Shown here: positions 1-7,120 of the stretch, one piece after another
How the letters are laid out: every line of letters starts with the position of its first letter
How positions within the stretch are numbered: position 1 is the stretch's first letter
Assembly: GCA_944350085.1 (NCBI GenBank)
Contig: CALVNY010000001.1
Location: forward strand, 53,595-117,594
Direction: 5' to 3'
Length of the DNA: 64,000 bases
Source: an uncultured Clostridia bacterium
GTDB lineage: Bacteria; Bacillota; Clostridia; Christensenellales; UBA1242
Position numbers and translations under genes: made by a program
Notes under the pieces: model-generated
What the model was told of the DNA's origin: nothing
The model's database searches: none
What the model saw: the letters and a program-made list of their open reading frames with translations, nothing else

Positions 1-151
1 GTATCTTGCTGGCAACACAATCTGTAACACTTGTTAAACCATAAAGCAAGTGCTCGGTTCCAACTTGATAACTTCCATATTTAAGTGCAATTCTTCCAGC
101 ATTTTTTAATGCCTTTGAAACACTTTCTGTTACTCTAATTCCATTATACAT
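1..151 (-). CDS. clpC: ClpC ATPase, N-terminal fragment (runs off window)
   Basis: Only the first 50 codons are in the window; the gene continues past base 1. The product starts MYNGIRVTESVSKALKNAG and continues with a GTEHLLYGL segment. This is the Clp N-terminal repeat, whose family form is ...GHNNIGTEHILLGL. ClpC is the AAA+ unfoldase that feeds ClpP and, in Firmicutes, recognises proteins marked by arginine phosphorylation. An AGGAG ribosome binding site lies 7 bases before the ATG. It is the last gene of the ctsR-mcsA-mcsB-clpC order but is separated from mcsB by 309 non-coding bases, so it may have its own promoter. Confidence 0.85.
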   Translation of the reverse strand, partial: MYNGIRVTESVSKALKNAGRIALKYGSYQVGTEHLLYGLTSVTDCVASKI

Positions 152-460
152 TTTTTTCTCCTTTTATTTTTTATCTTTTTTGTTTTAAAGTTATTCATCA
201 AATTTAATTACTAATTTTAAATTAAAACCTAAAATTAATAATTAAACTAAATTATATATTTTTAATCTTAATTTTGTTATTAAATTATAACTTATATTTA
301 TTTTGTTCGTTATATTTTAATAACTTGTGTTTATTTGTAAAGTGTGTTATCACTTCTAATATTTATTTATATAGTTATGTTTTAATAACATATTTTTTGT
401 AAATGTTTTAAAATATTATGTTTTGTTTTTTTATTAAATAATTAAATAAAATTAACAAAA
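152..460. other. Long non-coding gap upstream of clpC with repeated palindrome-like motif
   Basis: No ORF is visible in these 309 bases, although mcsB and clpC normally sit close together. The stretch holds three 16-base copies of a palindrome-like motif of form GTTAT-N6-AATAAC or its complement, at 276-291, 309-324 and 374-389. It also holds an AAGTG/CACTT inverted repeat at 340-355. It probably contains the clpC promoter and possibly an operator array; this is inferred from position and repetition only. Confidence 0.5.
276..389. repeat. Three copies of a 16-bp imperfect palindrome, possible operator array
   Basis: Copies: GTTATTAAATTATAAC (276-291, complement orientation), GTTATATTTTAATAAC (309-324) and GTTATGTTTTAATAAC (374-389). 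The last two differ at one base. Start-to-start distances are 33 and 65 bases, close to one and two units of about 33 bp, which would put the copies on the same DNA face. The regulator is unknown. Confidence 0.45.
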
Positions 461-1462
461 TTATTCATCTTCAAGTATTTCAGATTTTAGCATTTTTTTA
501 ACATAATTTGCACGGAAAATATCTCTTTCTAATTCGTTTAAATATTTTCCACTCAACTTTATTAAATTTGCAGGTTTTATTGCATAATTTAATTCGTCAA
601 AAATATCATTGTGTTTAAGTTTTATAAGCCCTAGTTCCGAACCTAATTTTGTTAGTGAACTAAGTTCAAAATATTCGGAGCTTGATAGTTTGTAACAATT
701 AGTTAATGTTCCAAAAGCACGAAGAATTGTATCAAACAAATTAACATCATTGCTTTCTTTAATTTTATCAATAGTTTCGGCTTCAAGTGTGTAAATTTTA
801 ATTACTGCACTTTCAACTTCTTGAATAATTTGTTTTTCGCTTTTGCCCAAAGTTGTTTCATTGCTTATTTGGTAAATATAGCCTTTGCTTTCACTTCCTT
901 CGCCACTCATACCTCTAATTGTTATGCCTAAATTTTTTAAAGTGCTAGATAATTCTTCCAACCCTCCACTAATAGTTAATGCTGGCAAAAACATCATAAC
1001 ACTAGCCCTAATTCCAGTTCCCACATTACTTGGACAAGCAGTTAAAAATCCAAGTTCACTGTCATAAGCATAATCTAAATTTTGCATAAGCACAGTGTCA
1101 ATGTCATTAATAATATCATAAACTTTTTTTAAATTTAAACCTGTAATTATACATTGCATTCTAATATGGTCTTCTTCATTAACCATAATGCTAACTGTTT
1201 CATCACTACTTATTGCATATCCACCATAATTTAAATCAATATCCTTGCTTATTATGTTATTTTCCATACAAGTTGCAATTTCTTCTTCACTTAAATTTGA
1301 CATTTTAAAAGTTTCAAAATCCAAATTTTCTTTTGCAACATTTAAAACTAAATCCAACAAATAATTTGCACTGGACTTAGTTTGTCTGTTTGGAAATGGC
1401 ATATCTTTTATATTTCTTGCCAATCTTATTCGTGATGATAAAACAACATTATTTATATCCAT
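461..1462 (-). CDS. mcsB: Protein arginine kinase McsB
   Basis: McsB phosphorylates arginine residues on CtsR and on misfolded proteins, marking them for ClpCP. This 333-residue protein has the phosphagen-kinase-type catalytic domain. Visible motifs are SSRIRLARNI near the N-terminus (phosphate-binding arginines), NEEDHIRMQ around residue 100 and TACPSNVGTGIRAS around residue 140, which carries the conserved cysteine region. The C-terminal part (from about 245) matches the pArg-binding domain (LSSSEYFELSSLTKLGSELGLI). The N-terminus is about 15 residues shorter than typical. The start overlaps the end of mcsA by 14 bases, so the two are translationally coupled. Confidence 0.93.
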   Translation of the reverse strand: MDINNVVLSSRIRLARNIKDMPFPNRQTKSSANYLLDLVLNVAKENLDFETFKMSNLSEEEIATCMENNIISKDIDLNYGGYAISSDETVSIMVNEEDHIRMQCIITGLNLKKVYDIINDIDTVLMQNLDYAYDSELGFLTACPSNVGTGIRASVMMFLPALTISGGLEELSSTLKNLGITIRGMSGEGSESKGYIYQISNETTLGKSEKQIIQEVESAVIKIYTLEAETIDKIKESNDVNLFDTILRAFGTLTNCYKLSSSEYFELSSLTKLGSELGLIKLKHNDIFDELNYAIKPANLIKLSGKYLNELERDIFRANYVKKMLKSEILEDE

Positions 1463-1907
1463 TAATATCCTTCAATTTTAAAATTTGTTCTTTTAATGAA
1501 CTTGCTAGTTCGTAGTCTTCTAAATAAACTGCTTCTTTTAGTTGCTTGTTTAGTTCCATAAACTCTTTTTCGTATTCAGTTATCCCCTTAAAATTTTCTT
1601 TACCATAATGAATAGTGCTACCTTGAAGTTTCCCTATTACACTTTTTAACTTATCCCTAAAAAAATCATAACAATTAGGACAACCAAGCAACCCTGTTTT
1701 ACTAAATTCTTCAAATGTACAACCACAAAATTTGCACGAGTCATTACTAATTATAGGATTAAAAAAATTGTTATTGCTATTGCTATTTTCAATAGAAAAT
1801 TGTTTAACCATACAATCATTACATAAATGAACTTCAATTTTTTTTCCGTCTAAATCTTTGGTTGTGTGATATACTGCTAAATTATTACCACAATTAGTGC
1901 ACAACAT
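1449..1907 (-). CDS. mcsA: McsA, zinc-binding activator of McsB
   Basis: McsA is the adaptor that activates McsB kinase and binds CtsR. The 152-residue protein has the expected paired zinc motifs: CTNCG plus CNDC near residues 3-32, and CKFCGC plus CPNC near residues 58-78. A C-terminal UVR-type helical hairpin (ELNKQLKEAVYLEDYELASS, about residues 118-137) resembles the UvrB/UvrC interaction motif, as is usual for McsA. It shares one base with the ctsR stop region and overlaps mcsB, showing operon organisation. Confidence 0.93.
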   Translation of the reverse strand: MLCTNCGNNLAVYHTTKDLDGKKIEVHLCNDCMVKQFSIENSNSNNNFFNPIISNDSCKFCGCTFEEFSKTGLLGCPNCYDFFRDKLKSVIGKLQGSTIHYGKENFKGITEYEKEFMELNKQLKEAVYLEDYELASSLKEQILKLKDINGYK

Positions 1908-2362
1908 TATTTTTCTCCTTTAAGCAAACTAATTAAAAATTGCTTAAAAATATTTGCTCTTATAGTATTTTCAATATTAATTGGGCTTTTTAATGACTTG
2001 TTAGACAAAATAACTTTCAATAAATTATATTCATCTTCATTAATAAATAGTCGAGATTGCATATTTGATAATAATTGATTTGCAGTAAACTCATCTAAAC
2101 TTTTTGTGTAATCACTTTTTAAAAGTTCTGCAATATATTCATTTTTATTTTCGTCAAGTCTGTAAATCTTAATATAGCCATCTCCACCACGCTTTGATTC
2201 AATGTCATACCCCTTTGAAGCAGTAAATCTTGTTGAAATTACATAGTTTATTTGACTAGGAGATACATCAAAATATTTAGCCATTTCGTTTCTGGATAAT
2301 TGAACAAAATCATCTTCAAAACTATTTAAAATAAATTCTTCAATTAAATCGCTTAAATTCAT
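1907..2362 (-). CDS. ctsR: CtsR, transcriptional repressor of class III heat-shock genes
   Basis: CtsR is the winged-helix repressor of clp genes, inactivated by heat and by McsB. This 151-residue protein has the diagnostic segment RNEMAKYFDVSPSQINYVIS (residues 24-43) followed by TRFT and ESKRGGDGYIKI. In characterised CtsR proteins the wing carries a GGGG loop that senses temperature; here the third glycine is Asp61. It is the first gene of the operon, with a near-consensus promoter and a CtsR box directly upstream, implying autoregulation. Confidence 0.95.
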   Translation of the reverse strand: MNLSDLIEEFILNSFEDDFVQLSRNEMAKYFDVSPSQINYVISTRFTASKGYDIESKRGGDGYIKIYRLDENKNEYIAELLKSDYTKSLDEFTANQLLSNMQSRLFINEDEYNLLKVILSNKSLKSPINIENTIRANIFKQFLISLLKGEK

Positions 2363-2413
2363 TAATACCTCCTAAAAAATTTATTTAAAGGTGAAAATAA
2401 TTAAAAATAAAAG

Positions 2414-2430
2414 TTTGACTATCTTTGACC
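2414..2430 (-). promoter_or_regulatory. CtsR operator (heptad direct repeat)
   Basis: On the minus strand the sequence reads GGTCAAA-GAT-AGTCAAA. It matches the established CtsR consensus (A/G)GTCAAA-N3-(A/G)GTCAAA at all 14 heptad positions. It lies just downstream of the -10 element, where bound repressor would block transcription. It is 52 bases upstream of the ctsR start codon. Confidence 0.93.
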
Positions 2431-2442
2431 TTTAACATTTAC

Positions 2443-2471
2443 ATTATACATATCTCAATTTTATTTGTCAA
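2443..2471 (-). promoter_or_regulatory. SigA-type promoter of the ctsR operon
   Basis: The minus strand has consensus -35 TTGACA (2466-2471), a 17-base spacer and consensus -10 TATAAT (2443-2448). Transcription would start near 2436, immediately before the CtsR box. Confidence 0.9.
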
Positions 2472-2515
2472 TAAAAATTTTTATTTAAACACCTAAATTA
2501 AGAGTTTAAAAAACA

Positions 2516-2545
2516 AAAAAACCACATTAAAAAATGTGGTTTTTT
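2516..2545 (-). terminator. Intrinsic terminator of the lysS-degV-amidohydrolase unit
   Basis: A 13-bp inverted repeat (AAAAAACCACATT / AATGTGGTTTTTT) with an A-rich loop is followed by U-rich sequence on the minus strand. It sits 158 bases after the amidohydrolase stop codon. Confidence 0.8.
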
Positions 2546-2631
2546 AAATACATCAAAAAATTATATTAATATTTTTTACAATTTTAATTTATTTTAATAT
2601 AAAATCATTTAAAATTTATATATTTTTGTAA

Positions 2632-2694
2632 TTAAAATGAAGATGCAAAACAAAATAATAAGAAAAACGCAACTAAAAAGACTTCTACTCCCAT
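2632..2694 (-). CDS. Possible 20-residue hydrophobic peptide
   Basis: A short ORF encodes MGVEVFLVAFFLLFCFASSF, almost entirely hydrophobic and long enough for one membrane helix. It has a reasonable ribosome binding site (AGGTGAT, 3 bases before ATG) and lies 8 bases after the amidohydrolase stop and before the operon terminator, so it would be co-transcribed. I do not recognise the peptide. It may be a small membrane protein or a chance ORF. Confidence 0.4.
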   Translation of the reverse strand: MGVEVFLVAFFLLFCFASSF

Positions 2695-2702
2695 AACATC
2701 AC

Positions 2703-3965
2703 CTATTTACTAATTGAATTTATAATGTTTTGTGCGTCGCTAACAATTTTTTCAATATTTAAGTTTGTAAATTTGCCATTTTCGTACAAAATTTCGCCAT
2801 TAACCATAGTCAATTTTACATTGCTTGGATTTGCAGAATAAACTATATTTGCACAAACATTATTTAATGGTTTTAAATTAATTCCATCTAGCAATATTAT
2901 ATCAGCAAAATAACCTTTTTGCAATACACCAATTTTATTTAATCCAAATGCTTTTGCACCATTTATTGTTGCACTCTTTATTGCGTCAGTTGCACTAACT
3001 GCCATTGCATTGTGCATAACACCTTTTTGCAAAGTTGAAAGCAAATACATTTCCCTAAACATATCAAACGCATTGTTGCTTGCACTACCATCAGTTCCAA
3101 GGCAAACATTAATTCCATTTTTTAAATAGGAGTAAATTGGAGCAATTCCACTTCCAAGTTTTAAATTACTACATGGATTACTTGCAATGCTTACATCATA
3201 ATTTTTTAAAATTTCCATTTCTTCTTTTTCAACATGAACGCCATGTGCCAAAACGCATTTTATGTCAAACATTCCATAACTTTCAAGCAATTCAATAGGT
3301 GTTTTTTCATTTTGTTTTACACACTCACCCACTTCATACAATGTTTCACTTGCGTGTGTAGTAAAAGGCAAATTGTGTTTTTTGCAAACTTTTAAAAGTT
3401 CAGCAAATTGGTTTTCATCACAAGAATAAGTGCTGTGTCCATAAACCACAAACCCACAATCTGGATTTTCTTTTTTAACACTTTCCATTTGTGCTTCAAT
3501 TTCTTTTTCATCTGCTGGCATATCATTTCTAATTGCACCAACTCCAACTAATCCTCTAAGCCCAGCATCTTTAAGTGCCTTTGCTGTTTCGTTTGGATGC
3601 ATATACAAATCAACAACTGTGGTTACACCGTTTTTAATCATTTCGGCAAAAGCAAGCATACATGCTTTATAATATTCACCATCTTTAAATTGATTTTCAA
3701 GTGGCTTCATATGTTTTACCCACCAATCTTCAAACAAACAATCTTCGCCAAGCCCTTTAAATATGGTCATAGCACTATGACAATGAGCATTAACAAACCC
3801 TGCCATAAGAACTCCACCTTTTGCATCAATTACTTTGTCGCATTTATTTGTATATTTAGGTCCAACATATTCAATTTCTTTTCCATTTGTAACTAGTTCA
3901 CCATAAACAATATCAAAATTTTCATTGCCTGTAACAATTACTGCGTTTGTAAACTTAATTTTCAT
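2703..3965 (-). CDS. mtaD: Amidohydrolase, probable 5'-methylthioadenosine/S-adenosylhomocysteine deaminase
   Basis: A cytosolic metal-dependent hydrolase of the TRZ/ATZ/MtaD type that would deaminate MTA and SAH in purine and methionine salvage. The 420 residues show the family metal ligands and substrate motifs in order: GFVNAHCHSAM (residues 56-66), GLGEDCLFEDWW, a THASET motif near 203, LAHGVHV near 239, SNPCSNLKLGSG near 262 and CLGTDGSASNN near 288. Length is typical. It is 14 bases downstream of the DegV gene and part of the lysS operon. Substrate choice within this superfamily (guanine, cytosine, MTA/SAH) is inferred from overall motif resemblance. Confidence 0.82.
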   Translation of the reverse strand: MKIKFTNAVIVTGNENFDIVYGELVTNGKEIEYVGPKYTNKCDKVIDAKGGVLMAGFVNAHCHSAMTIFKGLGEDCLFEDWWVKHMKPLENQFKDGEYYKACMLAFAEMIKNGVTTVVDLYMHPNETAKALKDAGLRGLVGVGAIRNDMPADEKEIEAQMESVKKENPDCGFVVYGHSTYSCDENQFAELLKVCKKHNLPFTTHASETLYEVGECVKQNEKTPIELLESYGMFDIKCVLAHGVHVEKEEMEILKNYDVSIASNPCSNLKLGSGIAPIYSYLKNGINVCLGTDGSASNNAFDMFREMYLLSTLQKGVMHNAMAVSATDAIKSATINGAKAFGLNKIGVLQKGYFADIILLDGINLKPLNNVCANIVYSANPSNVKLTMVNGEILYENGKFTNLNIEKIVSDAQNIINSISK

Positions 3966-3979
3966 AACAAATTTCCTTA

Positions 3980-4750
3980 TTAAATTTTTTTGTGGAATGC
4001 AACACTTAATGTTTTTCCACTTGTGTAGTAAGTGTCGTATGGATTTAAAGCATTTACCATAACTTTTGCATCTTTACCAAGAATTTTAGTAATTTCTTCA
4101 CTTAACTCAACAGCATCTTTTTCATTTCCAGAATAAGAAATAAATATAGGATAATCTGCAACATTTTCACCAAATTTAGAAAACCCATTAATAAATAAAC
4201 TAAATATTTTTTTCCTATTTGTTGCTTTGTCAACAACCTCAAAATTGTTATTTTCTAGTTTAATTATAGGTTTTATTAAAGCATTATCAATATTTACATT
4301 TATTTTATGTTTGTTTAATTGTGTAGCATCATTTAAAGTAAACAACACAACAACTTCTTTTTTTATTTTGTTAATGTAATTTACAAGGTCAATTTCATTA
4401 CAGCCAGTTTTGTATTTTAACATACTAAGATATAGAACAAACGCATATCCAGAAGAAGTTGACCCACTATCTACTAAATAAATTGTGTTGTCTGGAAATT
4501 CGGTTTTTAATCTTCTTACAGCCTTTTTTAAGTTTGCGTAAGATTTAAAATAAAATTCTCCTTGATGAACATACACAATATTATTTCCTTGTTCCAAATA
4601 TGGTTTAAAAGTGTTATCATAAAAATCAACACTTAGTGGTTTTGTGCCTTCTTCATCATAAGAAAAAGGCATATTAATATACTCAATACCAAAAAGATTT
4701 ATTTGTTCTTGTTTTAAATCACTATTGCTATCGGCAAATAATATGCTCAT
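3980..4750 (-). CDS. DegV family fatty-acid-binding protein (divergent)
   Basis: DegV/FakB proteins bind a fatty acid and present it to a fatty acid kinase. The product begins MSILFADSNSDL, followed by GIEYINMPF, the typical DegV start of strand-TDSxSDL and LPL/MPF. A VDSGSTSSGYAF segment near residue 95 corresponds to the usual VDS...GxG region. It is shorter (256 residues) and more divergent than the second DegV gene at 25797-26663. It lies 9 bases after lysS. Confidence 0.72.
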   Translation of the reverse strand: MSILFADSNSDLKQEQINLFGIEYINMPFSYDEEGTKPLSVDFYDNTFKPYLEQGNNIVYVHQGEFYFKSYANLKKAVRRLKTEFPDNTIYLVDSGSTSSGYAFVLYLSMLKYKTGCNEIDLVNYINKIKKEVVVLFTLNDATQLNKHKINVNIDNALIKPIIKLENNNFEVVDKATNRKKIFSLFINGFSKFGENVADYPIFISYSGNEKDAVELSEEITKILGKDAKVMVNALNPYDTYYTSGKTLSVAFHKKI

Positions 4751-4759
4751 ATTTTCTCC

Positions 4760-6241
4760 TTATTTCATTAATGGGAATAAAACTGTGTCTCTAATGTTTG
4801 GCAAATCATAGATTAACATAACAAATCTATCAATTCCAAATCCTAATCCACTCATAGGTGGCATTCCGTGTTCCATTGCTTTTAAGAAATCTTCATCAAC
4901 GTCCATTGTTTCTTCATCGCCATTTGCTTTTTCAACTAATTGTTCTTCCAAAGTTTGTCTTTGAATAATTGGGTCAACCAATTCAGAGTAAGCATTACAA
5001 ATTTCTGCACCACAAACAACAACTTGGAAAACATCAGTTACTCTACTATCATTGTCATTTCTTCTTGCCAATGTTTTTAAAACTGCTGGATAATTATATA
5101 AAATTGTAGGTCCAATCATACCTTCTCTAATTTTTCTTTTGTAAATAAAGTCAATTAAAGTTCTAACAGATTTACATTCTTCTAAATCAGCGTAAGTAAA
5201 CAATCCTTTTTCAACAACTTTTGATTTAAATTCATCTAAGTCTGTAATATCTAAAAAGTCAAATCCCAAAACTTTGGTCATTTCTTCAACATAGTTTACT
5301 CTATCCCACTTTTCCTTACCAAAATCAATTTCGTGACCTTGGTAATTTACAACCATTGTTCCTAAAGTTTCCTTTAACAACTTTTGAACCAAATTTTTAA
5401 ACACAACAATATTTTTTTCAAAATCCCAAAAACTTGCGTACCACTCAACTTGTGTAAATTCTTGCAAGTGTGTTGCGTCCATACCTTCATTTCTAAAATC
5501 TTTACCAAGTTCAAACACTCTTGGAATTCCACCAGCAACTGCTTGTTTTAACCAAGTTTCTTTTGCAATTCTTAAATTACATTCCAAATCTAATGCGTTG
5601 TGATGTGTAAAGAATGGTCTTGCTGATGCTCCTGAAACAGCAGTTTGAAGCACTGGTGTTTCAATTTCAATAAAATCTAAATCTTCTAAATATCTTCTAA
5701 TTATAGATTCAATCTTGCTTCTACCAAGAAAAACTTTTCTTGAATTTTCGTTGGTAATTAAATCCAAATATCTTTGTCTATATCTAGATTCAATATCTGT
5801 TAAACCATGGAACTTTTCAGGAAGTGGCAACATTGCTTTGCTAAGCAAGGTAAATTCAAAAGTTTTTACAGTAATTTCACCTGTTTGAGTTGTGTAAAGT
5901 TCACCTGTAATTCCAACAAAGTCTGCAATATCAACATTGTCTTTAAACCATTTATAATTTTCCATTGGAATTTCGTTAACACTAAGCGACACTTGAATTC
6001 TAGCATAAATGTCACTTAATTGTATAAACATAAATTTACCAAATGCTCTTCTAAAAGTCATTCTACCAGCAATAGAAACTTTTGTTCCCATAGGTAGTTT
6101 TCTTGCTTCTTTTATTTCATGTGTGGTTTCGAATTTACTTGCATAAGGAATAAAACCTTCATTTTTTAAATTTTTAATTTTTTCAAGCCTAATATCACTT
6201 TCTTTTGATGATATTTGTACATTATTGTTATCTTCTGCCAT
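4760..6241 (-). CDS. lysS: Lysyl-tRNA synthetase, class II
   Basis: Charges tRNA-Lys with lysine. The 493-residue protein has an N-terminal OB-fold anticodon-binding domain (about residues 50-155) and a class II catalytic core. Motif 2 is FRNEGMDATHLQEFTQVEWY (residues 248-267) and motif 3 is GLGFGIDRFVML near the C-terminus. YRQRYLDLI marks the junction of the two domains. A GGAG site precedes the ATG. It is the first gene of an operon with a DegV protein and the amidohydrolase. Confidence 0.96.
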   Translation of the reverse strand: MAEDNNNVQISSKESDIRLEKIKNLKNEGFIPYASKFETTHEIKEARKLPMGTKVSIAGRMTFRRAFGKFMFIQLSDIYARIQVSLSVNEIPMENYKWFKDNVDIADFVGITGELYTTQTGEITVKTFEFTLLSKAMLPLPEKFHGLTDIESRYRQRYLDLITNENSRKVFLGRSKIESIIRRYLEDLDFIEIETPVLQTAVSGASARPFFTHHNALDLECNLRIAKETWLKQAVAGGIPRVFELGKDFRNEGMDATHLQEFTQVEWYASFWDFEKNIVVFKNLVQKLLKETLGTMVVNYQGHEIDFGKEKWDRVNYVEEMTKVLGFDFLDITDLDEFKSKVVEKGLFTYADLEECKSVRTLIDFIYKRKIREGMIGPTILYNYPAVLKTLARRNDNDSRVTDVFQVVVCGAEICNAYSELVDPIIQRQTLEEQLVEKANGDEETMDVDEDFLKAMEHGMPPMSGLGFGIDRFVMLIYDLPNIRDTVLFPLMK

Positions 6242-6274
6242 AATTTACTCCTAATATATAATAAACTAAATATT

Positions 6275-6303
6275 ATATTAACAAATAAACCCTAAATAGT
6301 CAA
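6275..6303 (-). promoter_or_regulatory. Promoter of the lysS operon
   Basis: The minus strand reads TTGACT (6298-6303), a 17-base spacer and TAATAT (6275-6280). This fits a SigA promoter about 34 bases before lysS. No T-box-like structure is visible in the short leader. Confidence 0.6.
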
Positions 6304-6449
6304 TTAGTTACAAACCAAACTTATAGTTTTATATCAAATAATTTAAAAGAATTTAAAAATTTCAATTTAAAATCATTAATTTAAAGTGAAGAATAAAAAT
6401 AAAAATTAATAACAAGTATAATTAAAAGAAAAAATAATAAAATAAAAAT

Positions 6450-6977
6450 ATGAAAAAGTTTTTAATAATTTCAGTTAGTTTCATTTTTTTTATTACACTT
6501 ATTATGTTTTTAATTAGTGTTTTTTTGTTTCCAATAAAGTACAAAACTGAAATTAACACTTACTCTAAAAAATACAACTTACAACCAGAACTTGTTGCAA
6601 GCATCATTAATGTTGAAAGTGGTTACAACAAAAACGCCATATCAAACGCAGGTGCCCTAGGGCTTATGCAACTTATGCCAAGCACAGCAGAAGAAATTGC
6701 AACAAAACTGCAAATAAAAGATTTTAATATTAACAATGTTGAAACCAACATAGAATTTGGTTGCTATTACCTAAATTATTTGTTAAATAGATACAACAAC
6801 AATTTAACCCTTGCCTTAGCAGCATATAACGCAGGCTTAAATAATGTAGACAAATGGATTAATAATGATGAATATTTTGCTAACAACAAACTAAAAAACA
6901 TACCTTTTAAAGAAACAGAAAATTATATTAAAAAAGTTAATTTTAATTTAAAAATTTATGCTTCAAAATATAATTGA
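6450..6977 (+). CDS. Membrane-anchored lytic transglycosylase (SLT domain)
   Basis: Cleaves peptidoglycan glycan strands outside the membrane. A single N-terminal membrane helix (residues 5-28) acts as signal anchor. The SLT fold follows, with ASIINVESGYNKNA (catalytic Glu near residue 57), GALGLMQLMPSTAEE (residues 68-82) and LALAAYNAGLNNVDKW (near 121-136), all diagnostic. Its 175 residues make it a minimal enzyme without extra wall-binding modules. It resembles the short YjbJ-type transglycosylases of Clostridia. It converges with polA across a shared terminator. Confidence 0.9.
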   Translation: MKKFLIISVSFIFFITLIMFLISVFLFPIKYKTEINTYSKKYNLQPELVASIINVESGYNKNAISNAGALGLMQLMPSTAEEIATKLQIKDFNINNVETNIEFGCYYLNYLLNRYNNNLTLALAAYNAGLNNVDKWINNDEYFANNKLKNIPFKETENYIKKVNFNLKIYASKYN

Positions 6978-7050
6978 TTAGTCAAATTAATTTTATAAAA
7001 ATAACCTTTTAAAAAACATAAAAATTAGCATAATAAAGCAAATATTTAAT

Positions 7051-7069
7051 ACTATGCATAGTACTATGC
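7051..7069. repeat. Two overlapping perfect palindromes
   Basis: ACTATGCATAGT (7051-7062) and GCATAGTACTATGC (7056-7069) are both perfect palindromes and share seven bases, giving ACTATGC in direct and inverted copies. They lie between the lytic transglycosylase and polA stop codons, just before the terminator. Function unknown. Confidence 0.5.
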
Positions 7070-7076
7070 CAAAAAA

Positions 7077-7104
7077 ATAAAAACACAATGTTATGTGTTT
7101 TTAT
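7077..7104. terminator. Bidirectional terminator between the transglycosylase gene and polA
   Basis: A perfect 11-bp stem (ATAAAAACACA / TGTGTTTTTAT) with a 6-base loop, A-rich on the left and T-rich on the right, serves both convergent genes. Confidence 0.8.
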
Positions 7105-7120
7105 TTTATATTTTTAAAAA

